Notes: generated by a model not told the origin, from the sequence alone. A stretch of DNA of 64,000 nucleotides from Sunxiuqinia dokdonensis (GCF_001270965.1 NZ_LGIA01000025.1:1-64000), one strand, 5' to 3'; positions 17,494-26,328 are shown, counted from the first letter of the stretch. Translations and numbers: made by a program.

Positions 17494-18898
17494 AAACCTC
17501 CTTCTTTTTTTGATTTTCACCTTGGCCTGTTCGCTGTTTTCGCAGGCACAAAAAACAGTTACCCTAAAAGGAAAAGCGCCGGAATACGGTGGCTATCAAA
17601 TTGAGTTTTATCGCTTGTTGGATGGAATTTCGGAAGAGAAACAGCTTGTCACTTCATTTCGGATTGCTCCGGACGGATCATTCTCCGCTTCATTTCCACT
17701 AACGGAAATCACCCACAGCTTTACTGAAATCGATGCTTACCACGCCTCGCTTTTTCTGGTACCCGGTCAGCAATACGAACTGATCTTTCCGCCGAAAAAG
17801 CCAGTTTCTGCCAGCCAGAAACGGAACCCTTTTTTCGAGTTCGACGAAATTAACTTCGCACTAAAGAACAGCAATCCGGCGGAACTGAACCGGCAAATTG
17901 AACAGTTTGAACTGGCCTATTTAAAACTGGAAAGCCGCTATTTCAACCAGATTTATCACCAACACTCAAAAGCGGCTGTCGACTCGCTGAAAAGCAGCCT
18001 GCAACGACAATTTCCCGAAACCGGCGATTCGTATTTCAAAAACTACAAATTTTATCGCTTGGCCTTTGCCGAATTCACTTTACACCAAGGGCAGTCCAAT
18101 GATTTTACCAGGCGCTATTTCATTGACCAACAACCAGATCTGTTGGTGCCACCGTGTAAACAATTGTTTCAGCAACTCTTCTCCAATTATTTTGAATTTG
18201 AAGCGAGCAAGATTCACAGTGCCGAATTTAAACGGCTGGTAGCGCAAGCAAATTTGGCAGGAATTGAGAATTATTTAATGACTCAAAATAACTGGAACGC
18301 TGCGCTCAGTCGGCTGGTTATTCTGAAATCAATAGACGACGCCTATTTTCAGGGACAATTTTCGCCAAGGAGCCTACTCCACTTGTTGGACAAAATTGGC
18401 GAAAGCCAATGGGATGCTGAAAACAAAGCCATTGCCGCCAGGATCAAGTCGAAGTTAACTTACCTGCAACAAGGCAGCACCGCGCCCGATATCACGCTGA
18501 CTGATTTTTCAGGAAACAAGCACCAGCTCCGCGACTTCACCGGGAAGTATATCTATCTGAATTTTACGCGGGTTTCGAACCCGATTTGCCGGCAACATTT
18601 GAATCACCTAAAAGATTCGGTCAACCAGTTCGACCAGGAATTACATATCCTGAACCTTATTTTACCGGACGAAGCCGACAAAAAAGAACTGATTCTTCAG
18701 CAAAACTGGTTGGGTACTTTTTATATTGTCGATGAAAAAGCGGCGGACACTTACCGGCTCACCAACTTTCCCCAAGCCTATTTGATTGATAAAAACGGGC
18801 GTTTGGCTCTGTCGCCGGCTCCCAACCCGCTTGATGGTTTTGAACGGCAATTCCTCAACCTGCTCAAGCAAAAACGAATCAACGAACTGCGCAATTAA
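17483..18898 (+). CDS. Secreted thioredoxin-fold (TlpA/AhpC-TSA-like) protein without CxxC
   Basis: 471 residues: signal peptide (about 1-22, ending SLFSQA), a DUF4369-like N-terminal beta region, a helical middle, and a C-terminal thioredoxin-like domain from about residue 330 (GSTAPDITLTDFSGNKHQL). The expected redox CxxC is replaced by NPIC with a single Cys369. A peroxidatic or disulfide-exchange role is therefore uncertain. It overlaps coaD by 11 bases and meets the Nudix gene tail-to-tail with a 4-base overlap. Bacteroidota carry many such TlpA-like periplasmic proteins, which are usually catalytically intact. Confidence 0.8.
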   Translation: MKLRNLLLFLIFTLACSLFSQAQKTVTLKGKAPEYGGYQIEFYRLLDGISEEKQLVTSFRIAPDGSFSASFPLTEITHSFTEIDAYHASLFLVPGQQYELIFPPKKPVSASQKRNPFFEFDEINFALKNSNPAELNRQIEQFELAYLKLESRYFNQIYHQHSKAAVDSLKSSLQRQFPETGDSYFKNYKFYRLAFAEFTLHQGQSNDFTRRYFIDQQPDLLVPPCKQLFQQLFSNYFEFEASKIHSAEFKRLVAQANLAGIENYLMTQNNWNAALSRLVILKSIDDAYFQGQFSPRSLLHLLDKIGESQWDAENKAIAARIKSKLTYLQQGSTAPDITLTDFSGNKHQLRDFTGKYIYLNFTRVSNPICRQHLNHLKDSVNQFDQELHILNLILPDEADKKELILQQNWLGTFYIVDEKAADTYRLTNFPQAYLIDKNGRLALSPAPNPLDGFERQFLNLLKQKRINELRN

Positions 18899-19521
18899 TC
18901 CAGATAGGGTTTGATCAGATCCTTTAAATTCCCATAGGTTTGTTGATAGACCGTCGGCAACTCATCTTTCGAAACCCAGCGCACTTCCTCAATTTGCTCA
19001 TCTGTTTGTGGAACCAGCGGCTCCGAACCGGAATAAGTCATTTCGAACCAACGGGTTTCCTTCAGCACCCAGTTATTTTCTTCCTGAATGTAGGGCGACC
19101 GATACAAATGAAAGGTAGCGGGCAATTCGCGATGAATGGTGAGTTCCGTAATGCCGCACTCCTCCTCCACTTCACGCATCGCCGCCACTTCGGCACTTTC
19201 GCCAGCCTCGATTCGACCTTTTGGCAAATCCCATCGTCCAAAACGTTTGATGAATAAAAACTGCCCTTGCTTATTCATCACCAAACCGCCAGCAGCCGGC
19301 ATTTGTGTTAAGTTATTTTTAAGCCATGCCATTAAATCCGGATTTTGCTTACTGACAATTATCAGCTTTACAACATATTTCCTTCGCTCCAATTCAGACA
19401 ACAGCTCGATAAATTCTTCAAAGCTCTCTATTTCAACATTTTGAACAATGTTATCTTTTAATGAAATGTTCATTTCGCCCCCCCAAAGCAGCTGATGCTC
19501 ATTGAAAAAAACTTTGTACAT
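18895..19521 (-). CDS. Nudix hydrolase
   Basis: 208 residues. An N-terminal domain of about 70 residues precedes the Nudix domain. The complete Nudix box GRIEAGESAEVAAMREVEEE follows the lead-in FIKRFGRWDLPKG. It hydrolyses a nucleoside diphosphate linked to some other moiety; the substrate is not evident. It is divergent from pyrE with only 33 bases between start codons, and its own ATG sits inside the pyrE -7 element. Confidence 0.92.
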   Translation of the reverse strand: MYKVFFNEHQLLWGGEMNISLKDNIVQNVEIESFEEFIELLSELERRKYVVKLIIVSKQNPDLMAWLKNNLTQMPAAGGLVMNKQGQFLFIKRFGRWDLPKGRIEAGESAEVAAMREVEEECGITELTIHRELPATFHLYRSPYIQEENNWVLKETRWFEMTYSGSEPLVPQTDEQIEEVRWVSKDELPTVYQQTYGNLKDLIKPYLD

Positions 19522-19524
19522 TTG
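19517..19524 (+). promoter_or_regulatory. -7 element TACATTTG of pyrE overlapping the Nudix start codon
   Basis: An exact TAnnTTTG 30 bases before the pyrE ATG. Positions 19519-19521 are simultaneously the start codon of the divergent Nudix gene. No good -33 TTTG is visible. Confidence 0.55.
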
Positions 19525-19554
19525 TCGTGAAAATCAGTTTAAACATTTAAGATT

Positions 19555-20187
19555 ATGCAAGATATCCATGTTGAGGTTACGAAAAAACTCGTACAAATAA
19601 ACACAATAAAAATCCAACCATCAAACCCATTCACCTGGGCGTCAGGCTGGAAAGCACCCATCTACTGCGACAACAGAAAAATATTGTCCTATCCCGATGC
19701 ACGGACTTTTATCCGCGATCAGTTTGTTAAACAAATTCGTGAAAAATATCCGGAAGCGGAAGTGATTGCAGGAGTCGCCACGGGAGCAATCGCCCACGGT
19801 ATGTTGGTAGCACAGGAGCTTGGTTTGCCATTCATCTATGTGCGGTCAAAACCCAAAGATCATGGGCTGGAGAACCTAATTGAAGGCGATTTGAAAGTGG
19901 GACAAAAGGTGGTGATCATTGAAGATTTGGTATCAACCGGTGTGAGCAGCCTGAAAGCAGCCGAAGCCATTACCAACTTTGGCGGTGACGTGCTGGGCAT
20001 GATGGCTATTTTCACCTACAACTTTCCCGTGGCCAAAGAAAACTTTGAAGAAGCCGGTATCGAACTCACAACTTTAAGCCGTTACAAGACGTTAATTGAT
20101 GTGGCTTTGGAATCGGGCGAAGTCAAGGAATCTCAAGTTGAGTCTTTGAACCAATGGCGTCAGGATCCGGCCAACTGGGGCAAATAA
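19555..20187 (+). CDS. pyrE: Orotate phosphoribosyltransferase
   Basis: Joins orotate to PRPP to give OMP in pyrimidine synthesis. 210 residues is the family length. It shows the PRPP-binding signature VVIIEDLVSTGVSSLKAAEA, the catalytic-loop lysines in RSKPKDHGLENLIEG, and VIAGVATGAIAHGMLVAQEL. A strong terminator follows the stop. carAB, which feeds the same pathway, lies at the other end of the window. Confidence 0.96.
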   Translation: MQDIHVEVTKKLVQINTIKIQPSNPFTWASGWKAPIYCDNRKILSYPDARTFIRDQFVKQIREKYPEAEVIAGVATGAIAHGMLVAQELGLPFIYVRSKPKDHGLENLIEGDLKVGQKVVIIEDLVSTGVSSLKAAEAITNFGGDVLGMMAIFTYNFPVAKENFEEAGIELTTLSRYKTLIDVALESGEVKESQVESLNQWRQDPANWGK

Positions 20188-20216
20188 GTAAACACGAAGC
20201 CAAACAATAACATACT

Positions 20217-20245
20217 CCCCGGACTCGATTCCGGGGATTTTTTTT
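20217..20245 (+). terminator. Rho-independent terminator of pyrE
   Basis: A 7-bp perfect stem (20217-20223 with 20230-20236), six-base loop, then eight T at 20238-20245. It ends 13 bases before the next ATG. Confidence 0.9.
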
Positions 20246-20258
20246 GAAATGCGAAATT

Positions 20259-20714
20259 ATGGGATTAAGTAAATACACCAGCGAGATTAAATTGATTGAT
20301 CACAAGGACGAAATTGTATTCAACTATCTTTCGAACTTTGAGCACCTCTCGGAATACATTAACGATGGTTTGCTGCAAAAAGTCACCCAACAGGTTCCTC
20401 AAATTAAGATTACCAACTTTGAATCGGATCAGGATTCCTGCCGGTTCAGCATCGGCGGAATGGGGCAATCTGAAATCCGCATCGTCAACCGCGAACCATT
20501 TAAAACCATCAAGCTGGCCAGCTCAGGTAGTCTGCCGGTAGAAATTACGTTCTGGATTCAGCTTTTGCCAGTGAGCGAAAACCAAACAAAAATGAAGCTG
20601 ACCTTGCATGCCGAAATGGGTATGATGATTAAGATGATGGCCGGCAACAAACTGGAAGAAGGAGTCAACCAACTGGCCGACATGCTGACCCGCTTGCCTT
20701 ATCCTAAAGAGTAA
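20259..20714 (+). CDS. SRPBCC/START-like protein of unknown ligand
   Basis: 151 residues from the ATG at 20259, preceded immediately by the pyrE terminator. It is a helix-grip plan: an N-terminal strand with KYTSEIKLIDHKDEIVFNYL, an alternating beta-sheet and a long C-terminal helix. This resembles coenzyme Q-binding/polyketide-cyclase-type SRPBCC proteins. The TTG at 20244 is inside the terminator T run and is not a credible start. No function can be assigned. Confidence 0.7.
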   Translation: MGLSKYTSEIKLIDHKDEIVFNYLSNFEHLSEYINDGLLQKVTQQVPQIKITNFESDQDSCRFSIGGMGQSEIRIVNREPFKTIKLASSGSLPVEITFWIQLLPVSENQTKMKLTLHAEMGMMIKMMAGNKLEEGVNQLADMLTRLPYPKE

Positions 20715-20731
20715 AACCACTGAAGAATAAA

Positions 20732-20763
20732 AAGGACGGAAGGATTGAAGGACGGAAGGACTG
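20732..20763. repeat. Short tandem duplication of a 16-bp purine-rich unit
   Basis: Two adjacent copies, AAGGACGGAAGGATTG and AAGGACGGAAGGACTG, differing at one base, between the SRPBCC and hemerythrin genes. No coding content. Confidence 0.7.
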
Positions 20764-20848
20764 ATGGGTTGAGTTCATTTATTTAAAGATTGATTGATCT
20801 AAACGGCCTAAAAGCTGTTTACACTTATTAGACGTAAAATTCAACATC

Positions 20849-21547
20849 ATGGAATTATTCAGAAGAGAAGATAAAATGTCGTCCCTGATCACCCGAAACT
20901 ACAACTTGCTGCCGGTTATCAACCGCTTTGGCATCCGGTTGGGGTTCAAGGAAAAAACAATTGCGGAGGTTTGTCAGGAGAAAAATATCGATACCGACTT
21001 CTTCCTGGCCATCGTCAATACCTACACCGATGAAAGTTATTTTCCCGAAGCCGAATTTTTATCTTTTTCCCCGGTGTTGCTCATCGACTACCTGAAGAAC
21101 ACCCATCGGTATTACATCAACTATGTGCTTCCAAAAATTGAGCAACTGCTCAATAAGGTGATGGAAAGTTGTCCCGACAATTGTTCGAGCCTGAAGATGA
21201 TCAATACGTTCTACCAAAAATACAAATCAGAATTATTGCTTCACCTCAAGCTCGAGGATGAAAAGGTTTTTCCTTACATCCTGAACTTGTACGAAAACAA
21301 AACCTTGAGCCCAGAGGGCTCATTTATTGAAGTCATTGAAAATGAGCACACCAATGTTGAAGTGAAGCTGAGCGATCTGGAAAACCTGATCATTCGTCAT
21401 TTGAGTCCCAACTATGAAGACAATGCCATGAACGAATTTCTGACGGCACTGCTTCAGTTCGAAAACGATTTGAATGACCACGCACGAATTGAAGACCACA
21501 TTTTAATCACCAAAGTCATTGAGTTCGAAAAAGAATTGAAGAAATGA
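20849..21547 (+). CDS. Hemerythrin HHE-domain protein, RIC/YtfE-ScdA-like
   Basis: 232 residues. An N-terminal DUF542-like segment (LLPVINRFGIRLGFKEKTIAEVC) precedes a four-helix HHE domain. Its metal ligands are seen in THRYYINYVLPKIE, ELLLHLKLEDEKVFPY, IENEHTNVEVKL and NDHARIEDHILI. RIC proteins carry a di-iron centre and help repair iron-sulfur clusters after nitric oxide or oxidative damage. The DUF542 cysteine pair is only partly present. The LuxR-type regulator 86 bases downstream is its likely partner. Confidence 0.88.
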   Translation: MELFRREDKMSSLITRNYNLLPVINRFGIRLGFKEKTIAEVCQEKNIDTDFFLAIVNTYTDESYFPEAEFLSFSPVLLIDYLKNTHRYYINYVLPKIEQLLNKVMESCPDNCSSLKMINTFYQKYKSELLLHLKLEDEKVFPYILNLYENKTLSPEGSFIEVIENEHTNVEVKLSDLENLIIRHLSPNYEDNAMNEFLTALLQFENDLNDHARIEDHILITKVIEFEKELKK

Positions 21548-21633
21548 AACGGGCAAGTGTAAGTCTTCATCAAAAGACCCATCATTCTTGGCCAGTTTCA
21601 TCGAACACCTCTGAAAATAAAAAATAGAATGAG

Positions 21634-22236
21634 ATGAAAGAAAACGTCTTCATTGTGCATCGCTCCGAAATCATCAGAAAAGGCCTATCGCTGATTCTGC
21701 AGGAGTATTTTAAGATGGAAATTACCCAACTGAATTCTGCTAAGGATTTGAGCTCGTTCGCAGGGATTTCCGGCAGCATCATGATTTTAATTCTGGAAGC
21801 TCAAGCCGACCTGAACCTCCGGGCCATCGACCAGCTGCGAAAAAACAATGAGGTTTGTCTGGTTGGTTTTTATGCCGAAAACTCAGATGATCAGGTGGAT
21901 CAGACCTTTGATTACCAACTGAATCAATTCGCATCGCCGATTCAAATTCAAAAGCTGATTCAGGTCATCAGGCAATCGGGCAACAAAAACAAAAACCCCA
22001 TGCAGGACAACGGCGAATTGACCAGCCGTGAAAAAGAGGTAATCAAACTCATTGCCTTGGGCCTGGCGAACAAAGAAATTGCCGACAAGCTGTTTATTAG
22101 CATCCACACCGTCATTTCGCACCGAAAAAACATAACCGAAAAGCTCGGCATTAAATCCATCTCCGGACTGACCGTTTATGCCATCATGAACAATTTGCTT
22201 GACATTCAAGACATCAACCCCGAAGAGTTAATCTAA
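21634..22236 (+). CDS. LuxR-family regulator with pseudo-receiver domain
   Basis: 200 residues. Residues 1 to about 115 follow the receiver fold, but the acidic pocket is HR (9-10) and the phosphoacceptor position is Glu55 (ILILEAQAD), so phosphorylation is unlikely. After a linker, residues 127-190 form a LuxR/GerE helix-turn-helix (ELTSREKEVIKLIALGLANK, KLFISIHTVISHRKNI). Bacteroidota often pair such regulators with hemerythrin genes, and a direct regulation of the upstream gene is inferred. Confidence 0.88.
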   Translation: MKENVFIVHRSEIIRKGLSLILQEYFKMEITQLNSAKDLSSFAGISGSIMILILEAQADLNLRAIDQLRKNNEVCLVGFYAENSDDQVDQTFDYQLNQFASPIQIQKLIQVIRQSGNKNKNPMQDNGELTSREKEVIKLIALGLANKEIADKLFISIHTVISHRKNITEKLGIKSISGLTVYAIMNNLLDIQDINPEELI

Positions 22237-22314
22237 AGAAACCCCAACATCTTGGGATTGATCATTTTCCTTGTTTGTGTCATCTTTGTTAAGAATCAAA
22301 AAACAGATGGCAAC

Positions 22315-22680
22315 ATGAAGAAGCTTAGCGAAAACGGTCAATTATTTATTTGCGGCGCATGCCGGAAAATTCACCTCGAATTTGGCAACCTGGCTATGGA
22401 CTTCCAATCGAAGGAAAAACTGCAAGAGCTGCTGAATTTCCTGAACACCGTAAGCGCTAATCATTTTGAGAATGAAGTATTGAGCAACAACTCACGCCGG
22501 AAAATTCTTGTTCCCTTTGCTAATTCATCGATCAAACTGCTGCTTTCAGATATGGAGATCAAAGAGTTGACGGAACTTATTCAAGCTTTTCTGCACGATT
22601 CAGCCAATCCTGCAAAAGCTGCCCTTCAATTGACCGATTTAAAAAAGCTCAGCACCCTAAACCTGATTTTGCTCAATTGA
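22315..22680 (+). CDS. Small conserved protein with an N-terminal CxxC (DUF6686-like)
   Basis: 122 residues from the ATG at 22315. The N-terminal LFICGACRKIHLEFGNLAMD holds a CGAC pair, possibly metal-binding. The remainder is helical and hydrophilic. Such proteins of about 110-120 residues with this start are common in Bacteroidota; I recall them as DUF6686 but am not certain. It follows the regulator by 78 bases, so cotranscription with the hemerythrin pair is possible. Confidence 0.7.
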   Translation: MKKLSENGQLFICGACRKIHLEFGNLAMDFQSKEKLQELLNFLNTVSANHFENEVLSNNSRRKILVPFANSSIKLLLSDMEIKELTELIQAFLHDSANPAKAALQLTDLKKLSTLNLILLN

Positions 22681-22856
22681 AACGAACTCACGCTAGTCAA
22701 CTTTAAGTGCTGCCAGCAATGACTTTCGCCCGATATCGGCTTAATGCACAATTTTGCCAAAAATGATGGCGCTGCTTTTTTATCTGCTTATATCTGCTTA
22801 TTTTGTGCCGCTGTGTCGTAACCAAACAAGCCACAATCGATCTTAAGCTAATAGAA

Positions 22857-23624
22857 ATGGATATGGAAGTAGTTTCGCGGTTTCAAGCCATTAACCTGGA
22901 TGGTTTAAGTCAGGTTAGACTGATGGAGCGAACCGACCAAAAATTTGTGGTTCCGCTCAGGCAGCTCGCCAGCCTGCTGCTGGCTGTTGCGGAACACTAT
23001 TACATTCTGGAGATTGATGGGGAACGGATGCTTGGCTACCAAACCCATTATTTCGATACCGAAAACGACCAGCTATACAAGAATCATCACAACGGAAAAC
23101 TCAACCGCTACAAAGTTCGTAAGCGAACGTACCTCAACTCCCGGACAAGTTTTTTTGAAATCAAATTCAAAAATAACAAACGGAAAACATTCAAACGCCG
23201 AATTGAAACTGAACAAGACCAAACAACTTTGGATGTTGTGGAAAGAGCATTCGTGCGTCAGCATTCACCAATTGATCCGGCAGATTTGCATTTCAAGTCG
23301 ATGAACCAGTTCAGCCGGATTACGTTGGCCGACAAACAATTCACCGAGCGTTGCACAATCGATGTCAATTTACAATTCAAAAGCCAACACCTGGCCACCG
23401 GACTGGATGAACTGGCCATTATTGAAATCAAACAAAACAACCACGCTAGATCATCTATATTGAACCGGCATTTGAACGAGTCCGGTTTTCAGCCAACCGG
23501 TTTCAGCAAATACTGCATTGGCCGGGCGCTGGCCGAAAATGATCTGAAGCAAAATGCCTTCAAACCTAAATTAAAACGACTTAATAAACTAACTAATCCA
23601 CTATGTTATCATCCGTACTATTAG
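22857..23624 (+). CDS. VTC-domain polyphosphate polymerase-like protein
   Basis: 255 residues. The VTC fold is recognised by basic tunnel-lining segments: LMERTDQKFVVPL, LNRYKVRKRTYLNSR, FFEIKFKNNKRKTFKRRIE, LDELAIIEIKQ, and the C-terminal GFSKYCIGRAL. Yeast Vtc4 uses this domain to make polyphosphate from ATP. This version has no membrane part of its own. It overlaps the next gene (DUF4956) by 22 bases. The ATG at 22857 is preferred to a TTG at 22803; another ATG lies at 22863. Confidence 0.88.
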   Translation: MDMEVVSRFQAINLDGLSQVRLMERTDQKFVVPLRQLASLLLAVAEHYYILEIDGERMLGYQTHYFDTENDQLYKNHHNGKLNRYKVRKRTYLNSRTSFFEIKFKNNKRKTFKRRIETEQDQTTLDVVERAFVRQHSPIDPADLHFKSMNQFSRITLADKQFTERCTIDVNLQFKSQHLATGLDELAIIEIKQNNHARSSILNRHLNESGFQPTGFSKYCIGRALAENDLKQNAFKPKLKRLNKLTNPLCYHPYY

Positions 23625-24283
23625 CCTCGCAGCTATTTGACTGGCTTGAATCGATCCGATTTCTCGACATTAAACTGATCAATGTAGAAGACTTTATTGA
23701 GCTGCTGGTCCGATTTGCATTCAATGGAATCGTACTCGTACTCATCATTCGCTACCTCTATGCCAGAAACTCCAATCGAAAAGACTTCTTTTTCAGCTTC
23801 TTTGCGGTGGGAATCACAGTCTTTCTACTCTGTTTTTTGCTCGAAAGCGTGAAACTTGAACTGGGATTTGCCCTCGGACTTTTCGCCATCTTCGGCATTA
23901 TTCGCTACCGAACCGATCCCATTCCCATCAAGGAAATGACCTACTTGTTTGTCGTCATCGGAATTTCGGTTATTAACGCCCTGGCCAACAAAAAAGTGAG
24001 TTATTCGGAGTTGGTCATTACAAATGCGATACTGGTTGGCGGACTTTATTTGCTTGAGCGAATTTTAAGGCTTCGGCAAGAATACGAACTGGAAATCAGG
24101 TACGAACGCATTGAAAATATTCACCGCATGAAAGAAGAGGAATTGATTACCGACCTGCGTCAGCGAACAGGAATTGAAATTAAGCGGTATGAAGTTACAC
24201 GCATTGACTTTCTGCGTGATGTTGCAAACATTACGATTTTTTTTGATCCCATTGAAAATCCACGCTATCAAATAAAGAAATGA
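23603..24283 (+). CDS. DUF4956 membrane protein
   Basis: 226 residues with about five hydrophobic segments (near 33-53, 61-80, 85-100, 113-128, 138-152), the conserved FAIFGIIRYRTDPIPIKEMTY at about 95-115, and a soluble C-terminal tail of about 70 residues ending DPIENPRYQIKK. DUF4956 proteins repeatedly neighbour VTC-domain genes. Here it overlaps the VTC gene by 22 bases and the DUF2490 gene by an ATGA, which suggests one coupled complex in the inner membrane. The biochemical role is not known. Confidence 0.9.
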   Translation: MLSSVLLASQLFDWLESIRFLDIKLINVEDFIELLVRFAFNGIVLVLIIRYLYARNSNRKDFFFSFFAVGITVFLLCFLLESVKLELGFALGLFAIFGIIRYRTDPIPIKEMTYLFVVIGISVINALANKKVSYSELVITNAILVGGLYLLERILRLRQEYELEIRYERIENIHRMKEEELITDLRQRTGIEIKRYEVTRIDFLRDVANITIFFDPIENPRYQIKK

Positions 24284-24957
24284 ATATGAAGCAACATAGC
24301 TTTATCCGCCTGGCTTCTACCTTAGCCTGTCTTGTAGTTTTAATCGTTGGCCCTTCAAGTGTTTGGGCGCAAGAGGAAACGGAGTGGAACACCTGGACCA
24401 CCTTCGAGGTAAAAAAAGATATCACTGACCGTTTGAGTGCCTATCTGGCGCCGCAAATCAGGTTTGCCGAACAGTTTGAAGTGGATGAATATTTCATTCA
24501 GGCTGGCGTAGAGTACGATCTTTTTGATTTCCTGGAAGTCGGTGGCAATTACCGATACCTGATCAATGAACGTGCGACCAAGTCGACCGAATACTTTCAT
24601 CGCGTGGCACTCGATTTGGTTGGAAAGCATGACATCGACCGCTTTGGATTGCAATTGCGGACCCGCTACACCAACTATGATGAATTGGACAACGACGAAG
24701 GTTTTAATGATGCCACCATGCGGTATCGTCTAAAAACCGATTACGATCTTCCAAATTCAAAATTCAAACCTGCTGTTGGTGCAGAACTCTTTCACGAGCT
24801 TCAGGATAAGGAAATCAATAAAATCAGGTATATGGCCGAACTGTCTTACAAAATCAATAAGGTTCACGACATCACAATCGGCTATCTACTCCATGATTAC
24901 ATGAACGAATATCGTCGGGCAAACATCCTTACGCTGGAATATCAAATTGATTTTTAA
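24280..24957 (+). CDS. DUF2490 outer-membrane beta-barrel protein
   Basis: 225 residues with signal peptide (to VWAQ, near residue 31). The mature part is a run of amphipathic strands typical of small barrels (DRLSAYLAPQIRFAEQFEVD, GLQLRTRYTNYDEL) ending with the C-terminal aromatic ANILTLEYQIDF. The start codon overlaps the DUF4956 stop (ATGA). Position suggests it provides the outer-membrane end of the VTC/DUF4956 system; that is inference. Confidence 0.85.
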   Translation: MNMKQHSFIRLASTLACLVVLIVGPSSVWAQEETEWNTWTTFEVKKDITDRLSAYLAPQIRFAEQFEVDEYFIQAGVEYDLFDFLEVGGNYRYLINERATKSTEYFHRVALDLVGKHDIDRFGLQLRTRYTNYDELDNDEGFNDATMRYRLKTDYDLPNSKFKPAVGAELFHELQDKEINKIRYMAELSYKINKVHDITIGYLLHDYMNEYRRANILTLEYQIDF

Positions 24958-24972
24958 CTAATTCAGGCATGC

Positions 24973-26328
24973 TTAAACCACAAAACTAAGGAGCAACACA
25001 AAGGTAAAACCAACGACCGAAATAATCGTTTCCATAATGGTCCACGATCGCAAAGTTTCCTTTTCGTTCATGCCCAGGTATTTTCCAACCAGCCAAAAGC
25101 CACTGTCATTTACGTGTGACAGAATGGTTGATCCGGCCGCAATGGCCAACACAATGAGTGCTTTGTCAATTTGAGTCAGGTCGAATATGGTAATCAACGG
25201 AGCCATAATTCCGGCAGCGGTAATCATTGAAACTGTAGCTGAGCCTTGAATGACGCGGACAACAACAGCAATGAGATAAGCCAGTACAATGGGCGGCATG
25301 GCTGATTCGGCCAACCGTTCGGCCAACATGGCACCAACCCCGCTATCGATCAAAATTTGCTTAAACACGCCTCCCGCGCCCGTCACCAAAATAATCAGTC
25401 CGGCGGGCCCCAACGCTTTGTTCGACAGCTTCATAATTTGTTCTTTGTTGAAACCTCGTCTAATTCCGAGAACATACATGGCCAGCAAGGTGGAAATGAT
25501 GAGGGCAGTAAACGGATGCCCCAACAAACCAATGGATTGATAAACCACCTCATTTTGCAGAAAACCATTGTCATATAGCACTTCAGCAACCGAATTGCAA
25601 ACAATCAGCAACAACGGCAACGCAATAATCAGAATGATAGTTCGAAACGAAGGCAATCCCTCCTGCACAGGCCCAGGCTCTTTTTCAGCAAAATAATCGG
25701 GTGCAGCAATGTGTATTTTTTGGCTGATGTACTTACCGAAAATTGGCCCGGCGATAATAGCGGTCGGCAGCCCAACGATAAATCCCATGATGATGATCCA
25801 CCCCAACTGCACATCCAGGATTTCGGCCACGGCCACCGGCCCGGGAGTTGGTGGAATGAAGGCGTGGGTAACCGCCAGCCCGGCCAGCAAGGGAATCGCA
25901 TAATAAAGAATGGAACGCTTGGCTTGTTTGGTGAGCTCGTAAATAATGGGAATCAGGATAATAAAGCCAACATCCAGAAAAACCGGAATGGCGACAATAA
26001 AACCAGTGAGTACCAAGGCCCACGAGGCTCGCTTTTCGCCAAAATGCTTCAGCAAATACTTTGCAATCGACTCTGCTCCGCCCGATGCTTCTAACATTTG
26101 GCCAAAAATAGCGCCCAGACCAACCACTGTGGCTACAAACCCCAGCGTATTGCCCATGCCATCCTGCATGCTTTTGATGATTCCGGTAAAGTCCATTCCG
26201 GTGACAATGCCGACAACGATACTCACAATCAGCAAGGAAATAAAAGCGTGTATTTTCAGTTTCAACACCAAAAACAGCAACAGAAGAATGGCAAAAGCAA
26301 TTCCGACAAGGAGCAGTATTTCATTCAT
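24973..26328 (-). CDS. GntP-family gluconate/sugar-acid:H+ symporter
   Basis: 451 residues with twelve or more membrane segments and GntP features: FGQMLEASGGAESIAKYLL, AFIPPTPGPVAVAEIL, GAGGVFKQILIDSGVG, and ILSHVNDSGFWLVGKYLGM near the end. It takes up gluconate-like sugar acids across the inner membrane. It is last in a minus-strand group with a Gfo/Idh/MocA dehydrogenase (45 bases upstream) and a zinc dehydrogenase, which together look like a route for a sugar acid or polyol. It converges on the DUF2490 gene with 15 bases between them. Confidence 0.92.
   Translation of the reverse strand: MNEILLLVGIAFAILLLLFLVLKLKIHAFISLLIVSIVVGIVTGMDFTGIIKSMQDGMGNTLGFVATVVGLGAIFGQMLEASGGAESIAKYLLKHFGEKRASWALVLTGFIVAIPVFLDVGFIILIPIIYELTKQAKRSILYYAIPLLAGLAVTHAFIPPTPGPVAVAEILDVQLGWIIIMGFIVGLPTAIIAGPIFGKYISQKIHIAAPDYFAEKEPGPVQEGLPSFRTIILIIALPLLLIVCNSVAEVLYDNGFLQNEVVYQSIGLLGHPFTALIISTLLAMYVLGIRRGFNKEQIMKLSNKALGPAGLIILVTGAGGVFKQILIDSGVGAMLAERLAESAMPPIVLAYLIAVVVRVIQGSATVSMITAAGIMAPLITIFDLTQIDKALIVLAIAAGSTILSHVNDSGFWLVGKYLGMNEKETLRSWTIMETIISVVGFTFVLLLSFVV

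Noticed and set aside
22681-22856. Weak hairpin GCCA/TGGC with T run near 22757-22780 as a terminator
   Set aside because: Only four pairs, and the T run is offset. The nearby TATCTGCTTA direct duplication is too short to interpret.
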